A stretch of 64,000 nucleotides of DNA from an uncultured Lachnospiraceae bacterium (GCA_905199445.1 CAJKGK010000001.1:186001-250000); one strand, 5' to 3'; shown: positions 53,337-61,216, counted from the stretch's first letter. A program made the numbers and translations. Notes: generated from the sequence alone by a model not told the origin.

Positions 53337-54794
53337 CTATAACTTCAGACAAACCTGTATTACCTGATCAAACCATGTATCCTGTAAATATCCGGTATGG
53401 TCTGTGATCACCATCCCCTTTCCTCTGATCCAGGGTTCCCATTTCTGAATACAAAGCCTTGCATATTCCGGTTTAAGGTTGGAAAATGGCTCATCCAGCA
53501 ATATCCAATTCTGATTCATGGCCAATGTACGTAAAAGCCCAATCATCTGCTTCTCACCTTCGCTTAGTATTGTACAATCATGAACCTGAAACAAATCCGG
53601 TCTTGACCTGAAGATCTCTAAAACTAACGGCTCTATATAAGATTTGGAGCTTACCCCAAAAAGCGTAATATTTTCCCAAAGTCCCGCCGGAAACATACAG
53701 GTACTTTGAGGCATATAGGCTGCATCCGGCCAGAAATGATACATGTACCGCATGCAAATAGTTTTCCCGCTGCCGTTTTTCCCGGATAATTTATATTTAA
53801 CACCGCTCTGCCATAAAATATTTTTACAAAAATCCGCTGCCTTTTGCTCAAAATTCAACATTTCCGGAGCTGCCCGACGATCTATAAAATCTGCAATTCT
53901 GATCCCCGTCTTTCCGGCAGATTGAATATCACTCCAATTTCTGGCAATAAAGCCGGCTTTATCGCCACATACCTCATAGGCCTCAAATCCGGTTAAAAAG
54001 AATCCTGCTGCGATAAGGTCATTGCCGTACAAAACAACCAGCACACATAGCACACAAAAAAGCATTAGATTTGTCCAGAATTTAATTCCTGTAATACAGG
54101 CAGTACGGTATCTGCCGTATTTAAGCAGGCATAATCCAGTTGCTTCAATCCCTTCATCGCCGTATTTTTTTAATCGTACGGATACTCTGGGGTCTGAAAA
54201 AACAGCATTTTCCAAAACGTCCTGAATCCGTCTGTTCATTGTATTTAATGCCCTCTGGTGAGCTTCTCTTAAATTGGCGTATTTTTCCCCAGTCAGCTGA
54301 GGAATAATTCCACAGCCTAAGCTGCACAAAAATACAGCAAGCGCCAGCCAGCCATTAATAAATAAAAGCATGACCCAATATGTAAAAAGCATACAAACGG
54401 ATTTAATTAAATCCGTCAGCGGCATCAGCCATGCTTCATACAGCATCACGATATCATTATCTATCATCGTCCTGCATTGGACTTCATCCAATTGCTCCAG
54501 ACTTCTCTTATCCATTTGAAATAAGGTATTCCATATTTTATCACGTACATTGACATAAAAATCATATTGCTTACGATTGGCAGCCCACCTGACCGCAAAA
54601 TGTAAACCAACGGTCACAGCAGATGCGGCACACAGAAATAAAAGCCAACTGTAAATTTGTCCTTTCATCGAAAAATCCATCTGAAATAAAGCCCCTATGC
54701 CATAGGATAAAACCGCCGATGACACGGAAAAAAATTCATACAGAATGCATTCCAGATAAAAAAATTTCCCGGAATATTCCAGATACCGTTTCAT
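53337..54794 (-). CDS. ABC exporter half-transporter, compact ATPase domain
   Basis: 485 aa, an N-terminal six-helix exporter domain and a short C-terminal ATPase. Walker A is GKNGSGKT, the Q-loop follows after only about 15 residues (AYMPQSTCMFPAGLWENI), the signature is LSEGEKQ instead of LSGGQ, Walker B is WILLDEPFS and the H-loop ITDH. The antiparallel sheet part of the ATPase seems shortened. It has no C39 peptidase domain. It overlaps the other half-transporter gene by 59 bases, so the two probably form a heterodimer exporting the modified peptide. ATG at 54794 has AGGAGG 8-9 bases upstream. Confidence 0.8.
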   Translation of the reverse strand: MKRYLEYSGKFFYLECILYEFFSVSSAVLSYGIGALFQMDFSMKGQIYSWLLFLCAASAVTVGLHFAVRWAANRKQYDFYVNVRDKIWNTLFQMDKRSLEQLDEVQCRTMIDNDIVMLYEAWLMPLTDLIKSVCMLFTYWVMLLFINGWLALAVFLCSLGCGIIPQLTGEKYANLREAHQRALNTMNRRIQDVLENAVFSDPRVSVRLKKYGDEGIEATGLCLLKYGRYRTACITGIKFWTNLMLFCVLCVLVVLYGNDLIAAGFFLTGFEAYEVCGDKAGFIARNWSDIQSAGKTGIRIADFIDRRAAPEMLNFEQKAADFCKNILWQSGVKYKLSGKNGSGKTICMRYMYHFWPDAAYMPQSTCMFPAGLWENITLFGVSSKSYIEPLVLEIFRSRPDLFQVHDCTILSEGEKQMIGLLRTLAMNQNWILLDEPFSNLKPEYARLCIQKWEPWIRGKGMVITDHTGYLQDTWFDQVIQVCLKL

Positions 54795-56334
54795 CACCTC
54801 TGACCTCCTTTAAGTTCTCAGGCCCCCATTGGTGCAGCACAAGTAAAACCGTTCGATCATGATCCTTTAATATTTCCCTAAGTACTTCCCGTAAAAGAAC
54901 AGTATCCATAGCCGAAAAACATTCATCCAAAAGCCACAAAGATTTCCCTTGATTCCACAGACAAAACAAAGCAACCAACTGTTTTTCTCCCCCCGAAAGG
55001 GCTGTGCAGTCTTTACACGCTTGCAGCTGTCTAAATCGTACTTTCAAAACAGGGTTATTTCTTGTACACCTTTTTTCTAAAAGGGGATAACTCCCAAATA
55101 AGGTGACATTAGCCTTAAAATCAGTGGGAAATAAAACAGGTTCCTCTTTTAATAAACCAACCTGCTCCTCAAGATTATATTGATAAAAATCTGTGCCATT
55201 CCACTTAATTTCTCCGCCAGAAAGTCTTATTTCCTGACAAATCAGTTTTAGAAGTGTAGATTTTCCACAGCCATTGTTTCCACGTATCCAGTATTTTTCA
55301 CCGACGTGAACAGTCAGTGCCGGAAAGTCCAACCTTTTTTCTTCCTGCCCATTCTTTTGTCTGTAAATCACACAGGGGTGTTTCATCTCTAAAATAACCG
55401 GTGGATCTGCCATTGAACGCTGATCTGTCCCGGCCTTAAACAGCTGATCAACTCTTTTCCAGGCGCCCCGTTTTCCTTTTGTTTCAATAAAACCCGACAT
55501 AAATACTGCCATAACCTCTAATATATAATTTACATACTGCCATGCTGCCAGAGCTACTCCCAAGGTTACACGATTTTCCATCAGAAAAACAGCCAGAAAA
55601 CAAATAATACTAAATCTTAATCCTGACATCATCCCTTCGTTCAATGTGGAAGCCCCGGTCAATGATTTTTCATACATGAGGGAGGCCTTCTGTTCCTCTG
55701 CAGACAGTTGATGGTGAAAGCGTCCAAATCCGCTGCGCGTTAGATTTCCAAATAGAAACCGACCGTTCAGCAGTTGGGTCAATTTTTTCAGATAACTTTC
55801 TCTTGCTTCCAAAGCCTTAGCTTTTTTACTGTCTGTTTTCTTAAAATACTGGAAGCCTAAAATCACCCCAAAAACTACACCAAGCAATACCGTAAATCCA
55901 GGCCCTACAAGTCTGCCCAGAATAATAAAATACATTACCAGAGCAATCGCATAACGGGCAGTATTTACACATAACTCCAGGTATTCCTCAGCCTGAGCAA
56001 TATCATTATTAAAAATAGATATATACTGAGCCGGTTTACGTATATTGCTGACCCACGGATATGTATTTAGCACAAAATGGAATAAGTCCTGACGGATATG
56101 TGTTTTAATCGATTTTTCAAACTGCCATGATAAACGCATATCCCCATAACCTGCCGCACATTGTATAATCATAAGCACTGCAAAAATGCTAATACAGAAA
56201 AAAGCATAATCGCGCCCCTGATCAATCAACGTCTGCACAAGCAACGGCACAAGCGCAGCAGTTAAATTAAAAACAGCCCCACAGAGTAAAATCCCCCCAG
56301 CCAAAAACTTCCATTTCCATTGTAATTTCATCAT
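54736..56334 (-). CDS. ABC exporter half-transporter
   Basis: 532 aa, exporter-type six-helix membrane domain (first helix FLAGGILLCGAVFNLTAALV) and ATPase. Walker A GNNGCGKST, signature LSGGEKQ, Walker B LWLLDECFS and H-loop VLHQW are present; the Q-loop position reads LLKEEPVLF, without the usual glutamine. No peptidase domain. Partner of the next, overlapping gene. It starts 56 bases after the 28-aa peptide, beyond a strong hairpin. Likely role: export of the radical-SAM-modified peptide, or immunity. Confidence 0.82.
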   Translation of the reverse strand: MMKLQWKWKFLAGGILLCGAVFNLTAALVPLLVQTLIDQGRDYAFFCISIFAVLMIIQCAAGYGDMRLSWQFEKSIKTHIRQDLFHFVLNTYPWVSNIRKPAQYISIFNNDIAQAEEYLELCVNTARYAIALVMYFIILGRLVGPGFTVLLGVVFGVILGFQYFKKTDSKKAKALEARESYLKKLTQLLNGRFLFGNLTRSGFGRFHHQLSAEEQKASLMYEKSLTGASTLNEGMMSGLRFSIICFLAVFLMENRVTLGVALAAWQYVNYILEVMAVFMSGFIETKGKRGAWKRVDQLFKAGTDQRSMADPPVILEMKHPCVIYRQKNGQEEKRLDFPALTVHVGEKYWIRGNNGCGKSTLLKLICQEIRLSGGEIKWNGTDFYQYNLEEQVGLLKEEPVLFPTDFKANVTLFGSYPLLEKRCTRNNPVLKVRFRQLQACKDCTALSGGEKQLVALFCLWNQGKSLWLLDECFSAMDTVLLREVLREILKDHDRTVLLVLHQWGPENLKEVRGDETVSGIFREIFLSGMHSV

Positions 56335-56351
56335 ATAATCTCTTTCTAAAC

Positions 56352-56387
56352 ATGTAGGGGAGAGACATAAAGATCTCTCCCCTACAT
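56352..56387 (-). terminator. Stem-loop between the 28-aa peptide and the exporter genes
   Basis: ATGTAGGGGAGAGA and TCTCTCCCCTACAT form a perfect 14-bp stem with an 8-base loop. It begins 3 bases after the peptide stop. It is followed by GTTTAG rather than a clean T-run, so it probably gives partial termination or protects the 3' end, keeping peptide mRNA above exporter mRNA. Confidence 0.65.
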
Positions 56388-56390
56388 ATT

Positions 56391-56477
56391 TTATTTACCA
56401 TTACACATAGTTTCATGCTGGCACCGCAAATTTGCAGCTTCACGAACAATAACTATAACTGGTTTTCTATACTTCAT
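56391..56477 (-). CDS. Candidate RiPP precursor peptide, 28 aa
   Basis: A tiny frame, MKYRKPVIVIVREAANL then RCQHETMCNGK, with a perfect GAGGTGAT 3 bases before the ATG. Lys-Pro and a run of branched residues form a leader-like front; Cys19 and Cys25 lie in the polar tail. It lies 117 bases after the radical SAM gene and before two exporter genes, on the same strand, and is followed by a strong hairpin, as is common for peptide precursors. I infer that it is a substrate of the radical SAM enzyme or part of the product. It matches no family I know with certainty. Confidence 0.65.
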   Translation of the reverse strand: MKYRKPVIVIVREAANLRCQHETMCNGK

Positions 56478-56593
56478 ACTATCACCTCTTTTCTTTATAT
56501 TTTAGGCATATGTAAATTATCCAAGCCTTCGTAATTTATGAAAAAATTTATAATACCTATCGCTTTCCAAAATCATAAACAATTCTATATTTA

Positions 56594-57592
56594 TTATAAA
56601 TTATTTATTAATTTCATAGTAGGTGAACAACCATAAAGTAATCCGGTTTCTGAATATACAATTGCAGGACAACGTTTACAGGTTTTAACCATTTCACATG
56701 CATTGCAAAGTCCAAGATCATTCTTTTTTAATAAATAAAGGAAGTGTAACTCCGCTGAAAAATGTAGTATATCTGCTATATTTGACTCATAAATATTTCC
56801 CACTTTATAGTACATTGAATTGCATGGATATACATTACCTAAACAGTCTATTGACAAGCCAGTTTTTAACATAGGACATATTTCTTCTGGGAAAATTTCA
56901 AATAAATCCTCTGCATCTTGTTCTTCTATTGTATAAGTACTAGATTTTTTAATACAATCCAAAAAATCACTTTTTCCCAGTCTTAATTTATAATTTGTTT
57001 GATCTCCATCTACCTTAGGCATTATAATTGGACTACTTCTAAAAATAAAATCATGCTGCTTACAATAACTTCGAATTTCGTCAATTTCAGTATAATTCAT
57101 ACGCATAATAGGCATATTGATTCTAACTCTAATTTTGTATTTATTTAAAAGTTCTAAATTCCAAAGAATTCTATCTAATATATCTTCTCCTGTAATATAT
57201 TTATAAATTTCATGACGCAAACTATATAAGCTAACCGCAATGTAGTGAATATCCAATTCAGACAATCTTTGTATATCATCTTCATCCAAAAGTGATATAT
57301 TTGACAGCAAAACTACGCTAAAAAATCGCTTACGGGCCTCCTGTATAATTTCAAAAATATCCGATCTTAAAAAAATTTCTCCTCCTGTAAAAACAACAGT
57401 TAAAGTTCCTAATTTTCTTAAATTCTCCAAAAGGTTAATAACCACATCAAAAGCAAGCCCTTTATTTTGGTAATCAGTTAAATAACAGTGAACACATCGT
57501 AAATTGCACTGATTCAGTAATTCAATTTGCACAGAAACTGGAATAGTTTTTTTTACAGCTTCAGTCATCATATCTTTATTTATTCTATCCAC
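56594..57592 (-). CDS. Radical SAM/SPASM peptide maturase
   Basis: 332 aa. The radical SAM cluster motif is Cys29-x3-Cys33-x2-Cys36 (QCNLRCVHC), followed by VVFTGGEIFLRSD, the SAM-binding GGE. The C-terminal SPASM part has cysteines at CPMLKTG, DCLGNVYPCNS, LCNACEMVKTCKRCPA and GCSP, enough for auxiliary iron-sulfur clusters. Such enzymes make thioether, C-C or epimer changes in ribosomal peptides. The start is a GTG with GGAGG 9 bases upstream, 4 bases after the PqqD-like gene. Low GC. Confidence 0.9.
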   Translation of the reverse strand: MDRINKDMMTEAVKKTIPVSVQIELLNQCNLRCVHCYLTDYQNKGLAFDVVINLLENLRKLGTLTVVFTGGEIFLRSDIFEIIQEARKRFFSVVLLSNISLLDEDDIQRLSELDIHYIAVSLYSLRHEIYKYITGEDILDRILWNLELLNKYKIRVRINMPIMRMNYTEIDEIRSYCKQHDFIFRSSPIIMPKVDGDQTNYKLRLGKSDFLDCIKKSSTYTIEEQDAEDLFEIFPEEICPMLKTGLSIDCLGNVYPCNSMYYKVGNIYESNIADILHFSAELHFLYLLKKNDLGLCNACEMVKTCKRCPAIVYSETGLLYGCSPTMKLINNL

Positions 57593-57596
57593 TATT

Positions 57597-57857
57597 CTAC
57601 ACCTCCAGAAGTAAGCCTTCTTCTAAAAATTGATTATACAAATCCATTATATCTGTTTGCACATCTTCGATATTTACGTTATAATATTTTGCTATATAAG
57701 CAATTATTTCAAAAATATCTTTCTTCTGCTCATAGATCTCCATCCAAAACACCGATGAAACATCAACCAACTCAAACATATCACAATTTTTTTCATTAAT
57801 AATATATACCGTATCTCCAATTTTGTTCCATGAAACATTTGAACATATTTTAACCAT
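57597..57857 (-). CDS. PqqD-like peptide-recognition protein (RRE)
   Basis: 86 aa. The N-terminal strands (NVSWNKIGDTVYIINEKN) and two helices (DIFEIIAYIAKYYNVNIEDV, MDLYNQFLEEGLL) follow the PqqD fold, the winged domain that grips leader peptides and presents them to radical SAM enzymes. It precedes the radical SAM gene by 4 bases and follows the AgrD-like gene by 44 bases. ATG at 57857 has GGGGG upstream. The fold call is from pattern and position. Confidence 0.78.
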   Translation of the reverse strand: MVKICSNVSWNKIGDTVYIINEKNCDMFELVDVSSVFWMEIYEQKKDIFEIIAYIAKYYNVNIEDVQTDIMDLYNQFLEEGLLLEV

Positions 57858-57901
57858 AAATACCCCCATTTAATAACAGTAATACACCTAAAATATCTTT
57901 T

Positions 57902-58060
57902 TTAAATATTTTTTTTCTTTATTGAAGTTTTAAGCTTTTCAGGCACCTTTGGCTCATACAAGCCTAACATAACACTAGGACCTATATTAATTTCCCCCCA
58001 TTTTACTACAACATCACTTAAACATCTGAGTAAATTTCTTGTATCATTTTTTTGTTTCAT
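57902..58060 (-). CDS. AgrD-like autoinducer/peptide precursor, 52 aa
   Basis: Start MKQKNDTRNLLRCLSDVVV, core region GPSVMLGLYEPKVPEKLK (27-44), and a lysine-rich end. The YEPKVPEKLK part matches the conserved C-terminal recognition tail of AgrD peptides of Clostridia, which AgrB cuts. The usual ring-forming cysteine is missing; Ser29 is the only residue that could close a lactone, giving a seven-residue ring. Cys13 lies in the leader. It is the first gene of the PqqD/radical SAM operon, under a LytTR-type promoter. It may be signal, radical SAM substrate, or both. AAGGGATGG precedes the ATG. Confidence 0.75.
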   Translation of the reverse strand: MKQKNDTRNLLRCLSDVVVKWGEINIGPSVMLGLYEPKVPEKLKTSIKKKNI

Positions 58061-58083
58061 TACGACCATCCCTTTCCACTTAC

Positions 58084-58149
58084 ATTATAGCTTAAATATA
58101 AATTCATGTTTTAAAATCCATTTAAACGAGAATATTTGTGTGTTAAACG
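58084..58149 (-). promoter_or_regulatory. LytTR-activated promoter of the AgrD-like/radical SAM operon
   Basis: On the minus strand CGTTTAA at 58149-58143 and again at 58128-58122, start to start 21 bp, then exactly 32 bases to TATAAT (58089-58084). The -35 position reads AAAACA, poor for sigma-A alone. This suits a promoter activated by a LytTR-domain regulator bound to the two repeats. The agrB promoter has the same geometry. Confidence 0.75.
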
Positions 58150-58194
58150 TCATCTTCTATACTTTAAATAACATTCATTTTTCTTGAACGCTTA

Positions 58195-58223
58195 TTGTCA
58201 AAATTAAAATTTTTTCTTATAAT
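58195..58223 (+). promoter_or_regulatory. Sigma-A-type promoter of the agrC-like kinase gene
   Basis: TTGTCA (58195-58200), a 17-base spacer and TATAAT (58218-58223), a near-consensus promoter. It fixes the kinase start downstream, because the longest open frame would begin inside this -35 box. Confidence 0.75.
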
Positions 58224-58278
58224 TATAAAGACAATGTTAAATATTTTTCCAATTCTACTGAAAGAAAGGTTACGGATC

Positions 58279-59598
58279 ATGTTATTTTCCATGCTCATCT
58301 TACTTTTTACCACAATATTATATATGACACCCTTATTAGTTTTCCTGCCATTTAAATTATCTGCTTTTCAAAAAATTGGACTAGCCATTATATTAATTTT
58401 TAATTTTACCATTATGTCGTTTTTTACGGGAAATTTAAGCCTTCCTATCTTATTAATTTCTGTTAGTGCATATTTATGTTTTATTGATCAGCATTACCTG
58501 CGCAATATTACTCTGTTTATTAGCAGTTATATGCTAAATGTAATTTTAGACAATATAGAAGCTTCTGTACTTTGGTTATTAACAAAAATTGATGTTACTG
58601 CATTACATTCTAATCTTATATTTTATAGTATATTTGCTTGCTCCAGTATTCTTATATCTTACCTAGTCAGCAAAATACTGATTTTCCTTTTTTATAAATT
58701 TGTACCTTTACTGAATTTATCTAAGCTTCCCAAAAAAACTTTATTTTTCATGGGTTTTAATCTGTTGTTAATGCTATGCCTTTTTATTGTCAATATCATA
58801 GCAGGTGAAGTCATCGGCTATCCCCCGATTGTTGTTGGATTTAATACCTTTGTATTTTTTGCTTATTTCATTCTGTCCACCTGGACAAGTATCCGTTCTA
58901 TACAGACCTATCAGCAAGAAAATGAACTGAAAATGCGGCAGGCTTCTATGGAAGCCATGCGAAAATATACAGAGCAAGTCGAAAATCTCTATAACAATAT
59001 GAGAGGTTTTAAGCATGACTACGTCAACATTATTTCAACTATGTACGAGTATATTGATCACAAAGATATTAATGGGCTTTCCAATTATTTCCATGAATCC
59101 ATTCTTCCTCAAACATCCAAACTAACACCAGACTACTATCAAATTGGACGCTTAGGCAATCTGAAAATCCCTGGTTTAAAAAGTCTTGTCACTGCAAAAA
59201 TAATTTACGCACAAGAAATGAAAATAAAAACAGAAATTGAAATTGATAAACCTATAGAACATATTCACACGGATTTAATTGACCTGGCCAGGATACTGGG
59301 TGTCTTTCTGGATAACGCTATTGAAGCTGCACTTGAAACACAAAAACCTACATTTTCATTTGTAATTATACAAGATGAATGTGAAACCGTTTTTATGATT
59401 GCCAATAATTTTGTTGATCATCATCTGGAACTTTCAAGTCTTTCGAAACCCAACATTTCGACAAAAGGGGCATATAGAGGTATGGGACTTTATAATGCCA
59501 AACAACTTATAGCCTCCCACGCAAATATATTTTTAGATACCCAAATTCAAAATGAACAGTTCATTCAATTATTACATATATACGCTGTAACTTCATAA
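58279..59598 (+). CDS. AgrC-like sensor histidine kinase (HPK10)
   Basis: 439 aa. Six to seven N-terminal membrane helices, a coiled coil, the phospho-acceptor box FKHDYVNI, the N-box FLDNAIEAAL and the G-box KGAYRGMGLYNAKQL. This is the AgrC/ComD type that senses peptide autoinducers. I chose ATG at 58279 (GAAAGG 9 bases upstream) because the longer frame starts in the promoter. It is divergent from the AgrD-like operon and convergent with agrB. Its partner regulator is encoded 0.9 kb downstream. Confidence 0.88.
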   Translation: MLFSMLILLFTTILYMTPLLVFLPFKLSAFQKIGLAIILIFNFTIMSFFTGNLSLPILLISVSAYLCFIDQHYLRNITLFISSYMLNVILDNIEASVLWLLTKIDVTALHSNLIFYSIFACSSILISYLVSKILIFLFYKFVPLLNLSKLPKKTLFFMGFNLLLMLCLFIVNIIAGEVIGYPPIVVGFNTFVFFAYFILSTWTSIRSIQTYQQENELKMRQASMEAMRKYTEQVENLYNNMRGFKHDYVNIISTMYEYIDHKDINGLSNYFHESILPQTSKLTPDYYQIGRLGNLKIPGLKSLVTAKIIYAQEMKIKTEIEIDKPIEHIHTDLIDLARILGVFLDNAIEAALETQKPTFSFVIIQDECETVFMIANNFVDHHLELSSLSKPNISTKGAYRGMGLYNAKQLIASHANIFLDTQIQNEQFIQLLHIYAVTS

Positions 59599-59614
59599 AA
59601 TCAAATGTATTAAA

Positions 59615-59661
59615 AAATTGCCGTGTAAATAATTTTTATCTGTAATTTATCACGGCAATTT
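59615..59661. terminator. Bidirectional terminator between the kinase gene and agrB
   Basis: AAATTGCCGTG and CACGGCAATTT form an 11-bp perfect stem with AT pairs inside the loop; T-runs occur on both strands' 3' sides. No agrD-like frame lies between agrB and this terminator. Confidence 0.78.
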
Positions 59662-59691
59662 CAATAATGTTCAAACTCCAAATGGTTTCTA

Positions 59692-60240
59692 TCATTCTGG
59701 TTTTGGTATCAATGTAAATGTTTCTATCATAGCTGCCATCGAAATAATTTCTCTTGTTTCCCACGGATTTATCACAGCAATAATCCCCAAAAGCACGACC
59801 AGCCATACCGTCTTTGCCTTTAGTTTTTTGTATTGTTCTTGCTCTATCGGATGATTAGATGTTAATCTAGGTACATAAAACCAGACAATCACCAATATAA
59901 CCGCCCAAATTAAGAAAGTTGCTCCTATTTTCATAGAAATTGCCAATGCCAGCTTTGTTCCTATAATCATAATTGCTGTAGTCGCAATCGTACATCTCAA
60001 ACTTGTTGATAAATGGAAACCTCCGGCAAATGTCCTATACGTGCCAAATACTGCCAAGAATAAAGTTACCGGTCTGACAATTTCCAAAACACAGGCAAAA
60101 ATAATAATAATCCCAATCAACACAAACTGATGAAGTAAACTTTCAAATCCAAGTATCATCTTCAACCGTTCAATTTCCGACAACGTAAGCCGTTTATCAA
60201 AACAGGCTGTTAATTTTTCTGCAACCAATTCCAACATCAT
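59692..60240 (-). CDS. agrB: AgrB-family peptide-processing membrane protease
   Basis: 182 aa with five to six membrane helices. The catalytic His and Cys are in FAGGFHLSTSLRCT, spaced as in AgrB. AgrB cuts the C-terminal tail of AgrD and forms the thiolactone or lactone ring. ATG at 60240 (or 60237) follows GGAGG. Normally agrD comes right after agrB; here the AgrD-like gene is 1.6 kb away beyond the kinase gene. Its promoter copies the layout of the AgrD-like operon promoter. Confidence 0.88.
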   Translation of the reverse strand: MMLELVAEKLTACFDKRLTLSEIERLKMILGFESLLHQFVLIGIIIIFACVLEIVRPVTLFLAVFGTYRTFAGGFHLSTSLRCTIATTAIMIIGTKLALAISMKIGATFLIWAVILVIVWFYVPRLTSNHPIEQEQYKKLKAKTVWLVVLLGIIAVINPWETREIISMAAMIETFTLIPKPE

Positions 60241-60256
60241 AAACACCTCCATCCTC

Positions 60257-60322
60257 ATTATAAAACCACCCATTCATGTAGAAACAAAATAGATTTAAAC
60301 GTCTGTAATTTGCTCCTAAACG
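60257..60322 (-). promoter_or_regulatory. LytTR-activated promoter of agrB
   Basis: On the minus strand ACGTTTAG (ending 60316) and ACGTTTAA (ending 60295), 21 bp apart, then exactly 32 bases to TATAAT (60262-60257); the -35 region is poor. AACGTTTAG fits the LytTR consensus. The layout equals that at 58084-58149. Confidence 0.75.
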
Positions 60323-60331
60323 TTATTCTAT

Positions 60332-60357
60332 GATCAATTATTCAAAAGCAATTGATC
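60332..60357. repeat. Inverted repeat upstream of the LytTR regulator gene
   Basis: GATCAATT (60332-60339) and AATTGATC (60350-60357), perfect 8-bp arms with a 10-base centre, between the agrB control region and the regulator start. Arm spacing fits a dimeric DNA-binding protein; it could also be a weak hairpin. Confidence 0.4.
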
Positions 60358-60457
60358 GAAATATAATCTTGCTCTAAATTTTTATAACATTAATTTTTTC
60401 CTTTTCAGATGCAAGAGCAGCATGTATACTTATTTTATAGGGAGGGGAGGAATTTCA

Positions 60458-61216
60458 TTGCTGGATATTTATATTTGTGAAGATAATCTCAAACAATTGG
60501 CTTTCATTAAAGAAAAAGTGGAAAATATTATAGCTTTTGAAGAATTAGATATAAAAATCAAGACAGCGACAAATAGTCCTAATGAAATTTTAAATAAGGC
60601 CAGCCAGTCTCATAACTGTGGACTATATTTTCTGGATATTGATTTAAAAAATGAAAAAATTAATGGATTTACTTTAGCGCAAGCCATCCGAAAAATCGAA
60701 CCCAGATGCTTTATTGTTTTTATTACATCACATATTGAACTAAGTTACCTAACTTATCAATATAAAGTCGAGGCGCTGGATTTTATTATTAAAGAAAATC
60801 CAGAAACTGTAAAAAGTAAAATTCATGAATGCATTCTCAATGCATATGAAAAACATACCGGAGGCTCTGAATTATATAAAAACATTTACCAAGTTACGAT
60901 GCCTGGCGGTAAAAGTATCGCTGTTTCCTATAATGACATTTTATGTTTTGAAACATCAGATCTTACTCACAAAATTTGCCTTAGGTCAAAACAACGCATT
61001 ATTGAATTTTCTGATCAACTGGGGAATATTGAAAGCAAATTGAATCATGACTTTTTTCGCTGCCATCGGTCTGTCATTGTCAACATCCATCACATTAAAG
61101 AAATTAATTATCATGATTGTCTCATTACTCTATGTGATGGCAGCACATGCCCTCTGTCTGTCAGAAAAAAAGGGGCCTTAAAAAATACAATAAAAAATTT
61201 TCAATCTAAGAAATAA
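60458..61216 (+). CDS. AgrA-like response regulator, LytTR DNA-binding domain
   Basis: 252 aa. Receiver domain at 1-125 with the phospho-acceptor Asp in LYFLDIDL and the conserved Lys in DFIIKENPE, then a LytTR domain (NIYQVTMPGGKSIAVSYNDI ... FFRCHRSVIVNIHHIKEI). TTG at 60458 follows GGAGG by 7 bases. It should be activated by the AgrC-like kinase and bind the TAAACG repeats at 58.1 and 60.3 kb. Confidence 0.9.
   Translation: MLDIYICEDNLKQLAFIKEKVENIIAFEELDIKIKTATNSPNEILNKASQSHNCGLYFLDIDLKNEKINGFTLAQAIRKIEPRCFIVFITSHIELSYLTYQYKVEALDFIIKENPETVKSKIHECILNAYEKHTGGSELYKNIYQVTMPGGKSIAVSYNDILCFETSDLTHKICLRSKQRIIEFSDQLGNIESKLNHDFFRCHRSVIVNIHHIKEINYHDCLITLCDGSTCPLSVRKKGALKNTIKNFQSKK

Noticed and set aside
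60241..60457. A second agrD next to agrB
   Set aside because: All frames in this gap and in 59599-59691 were read; none gives a short peptide with a ribosome site or AgrD tail.
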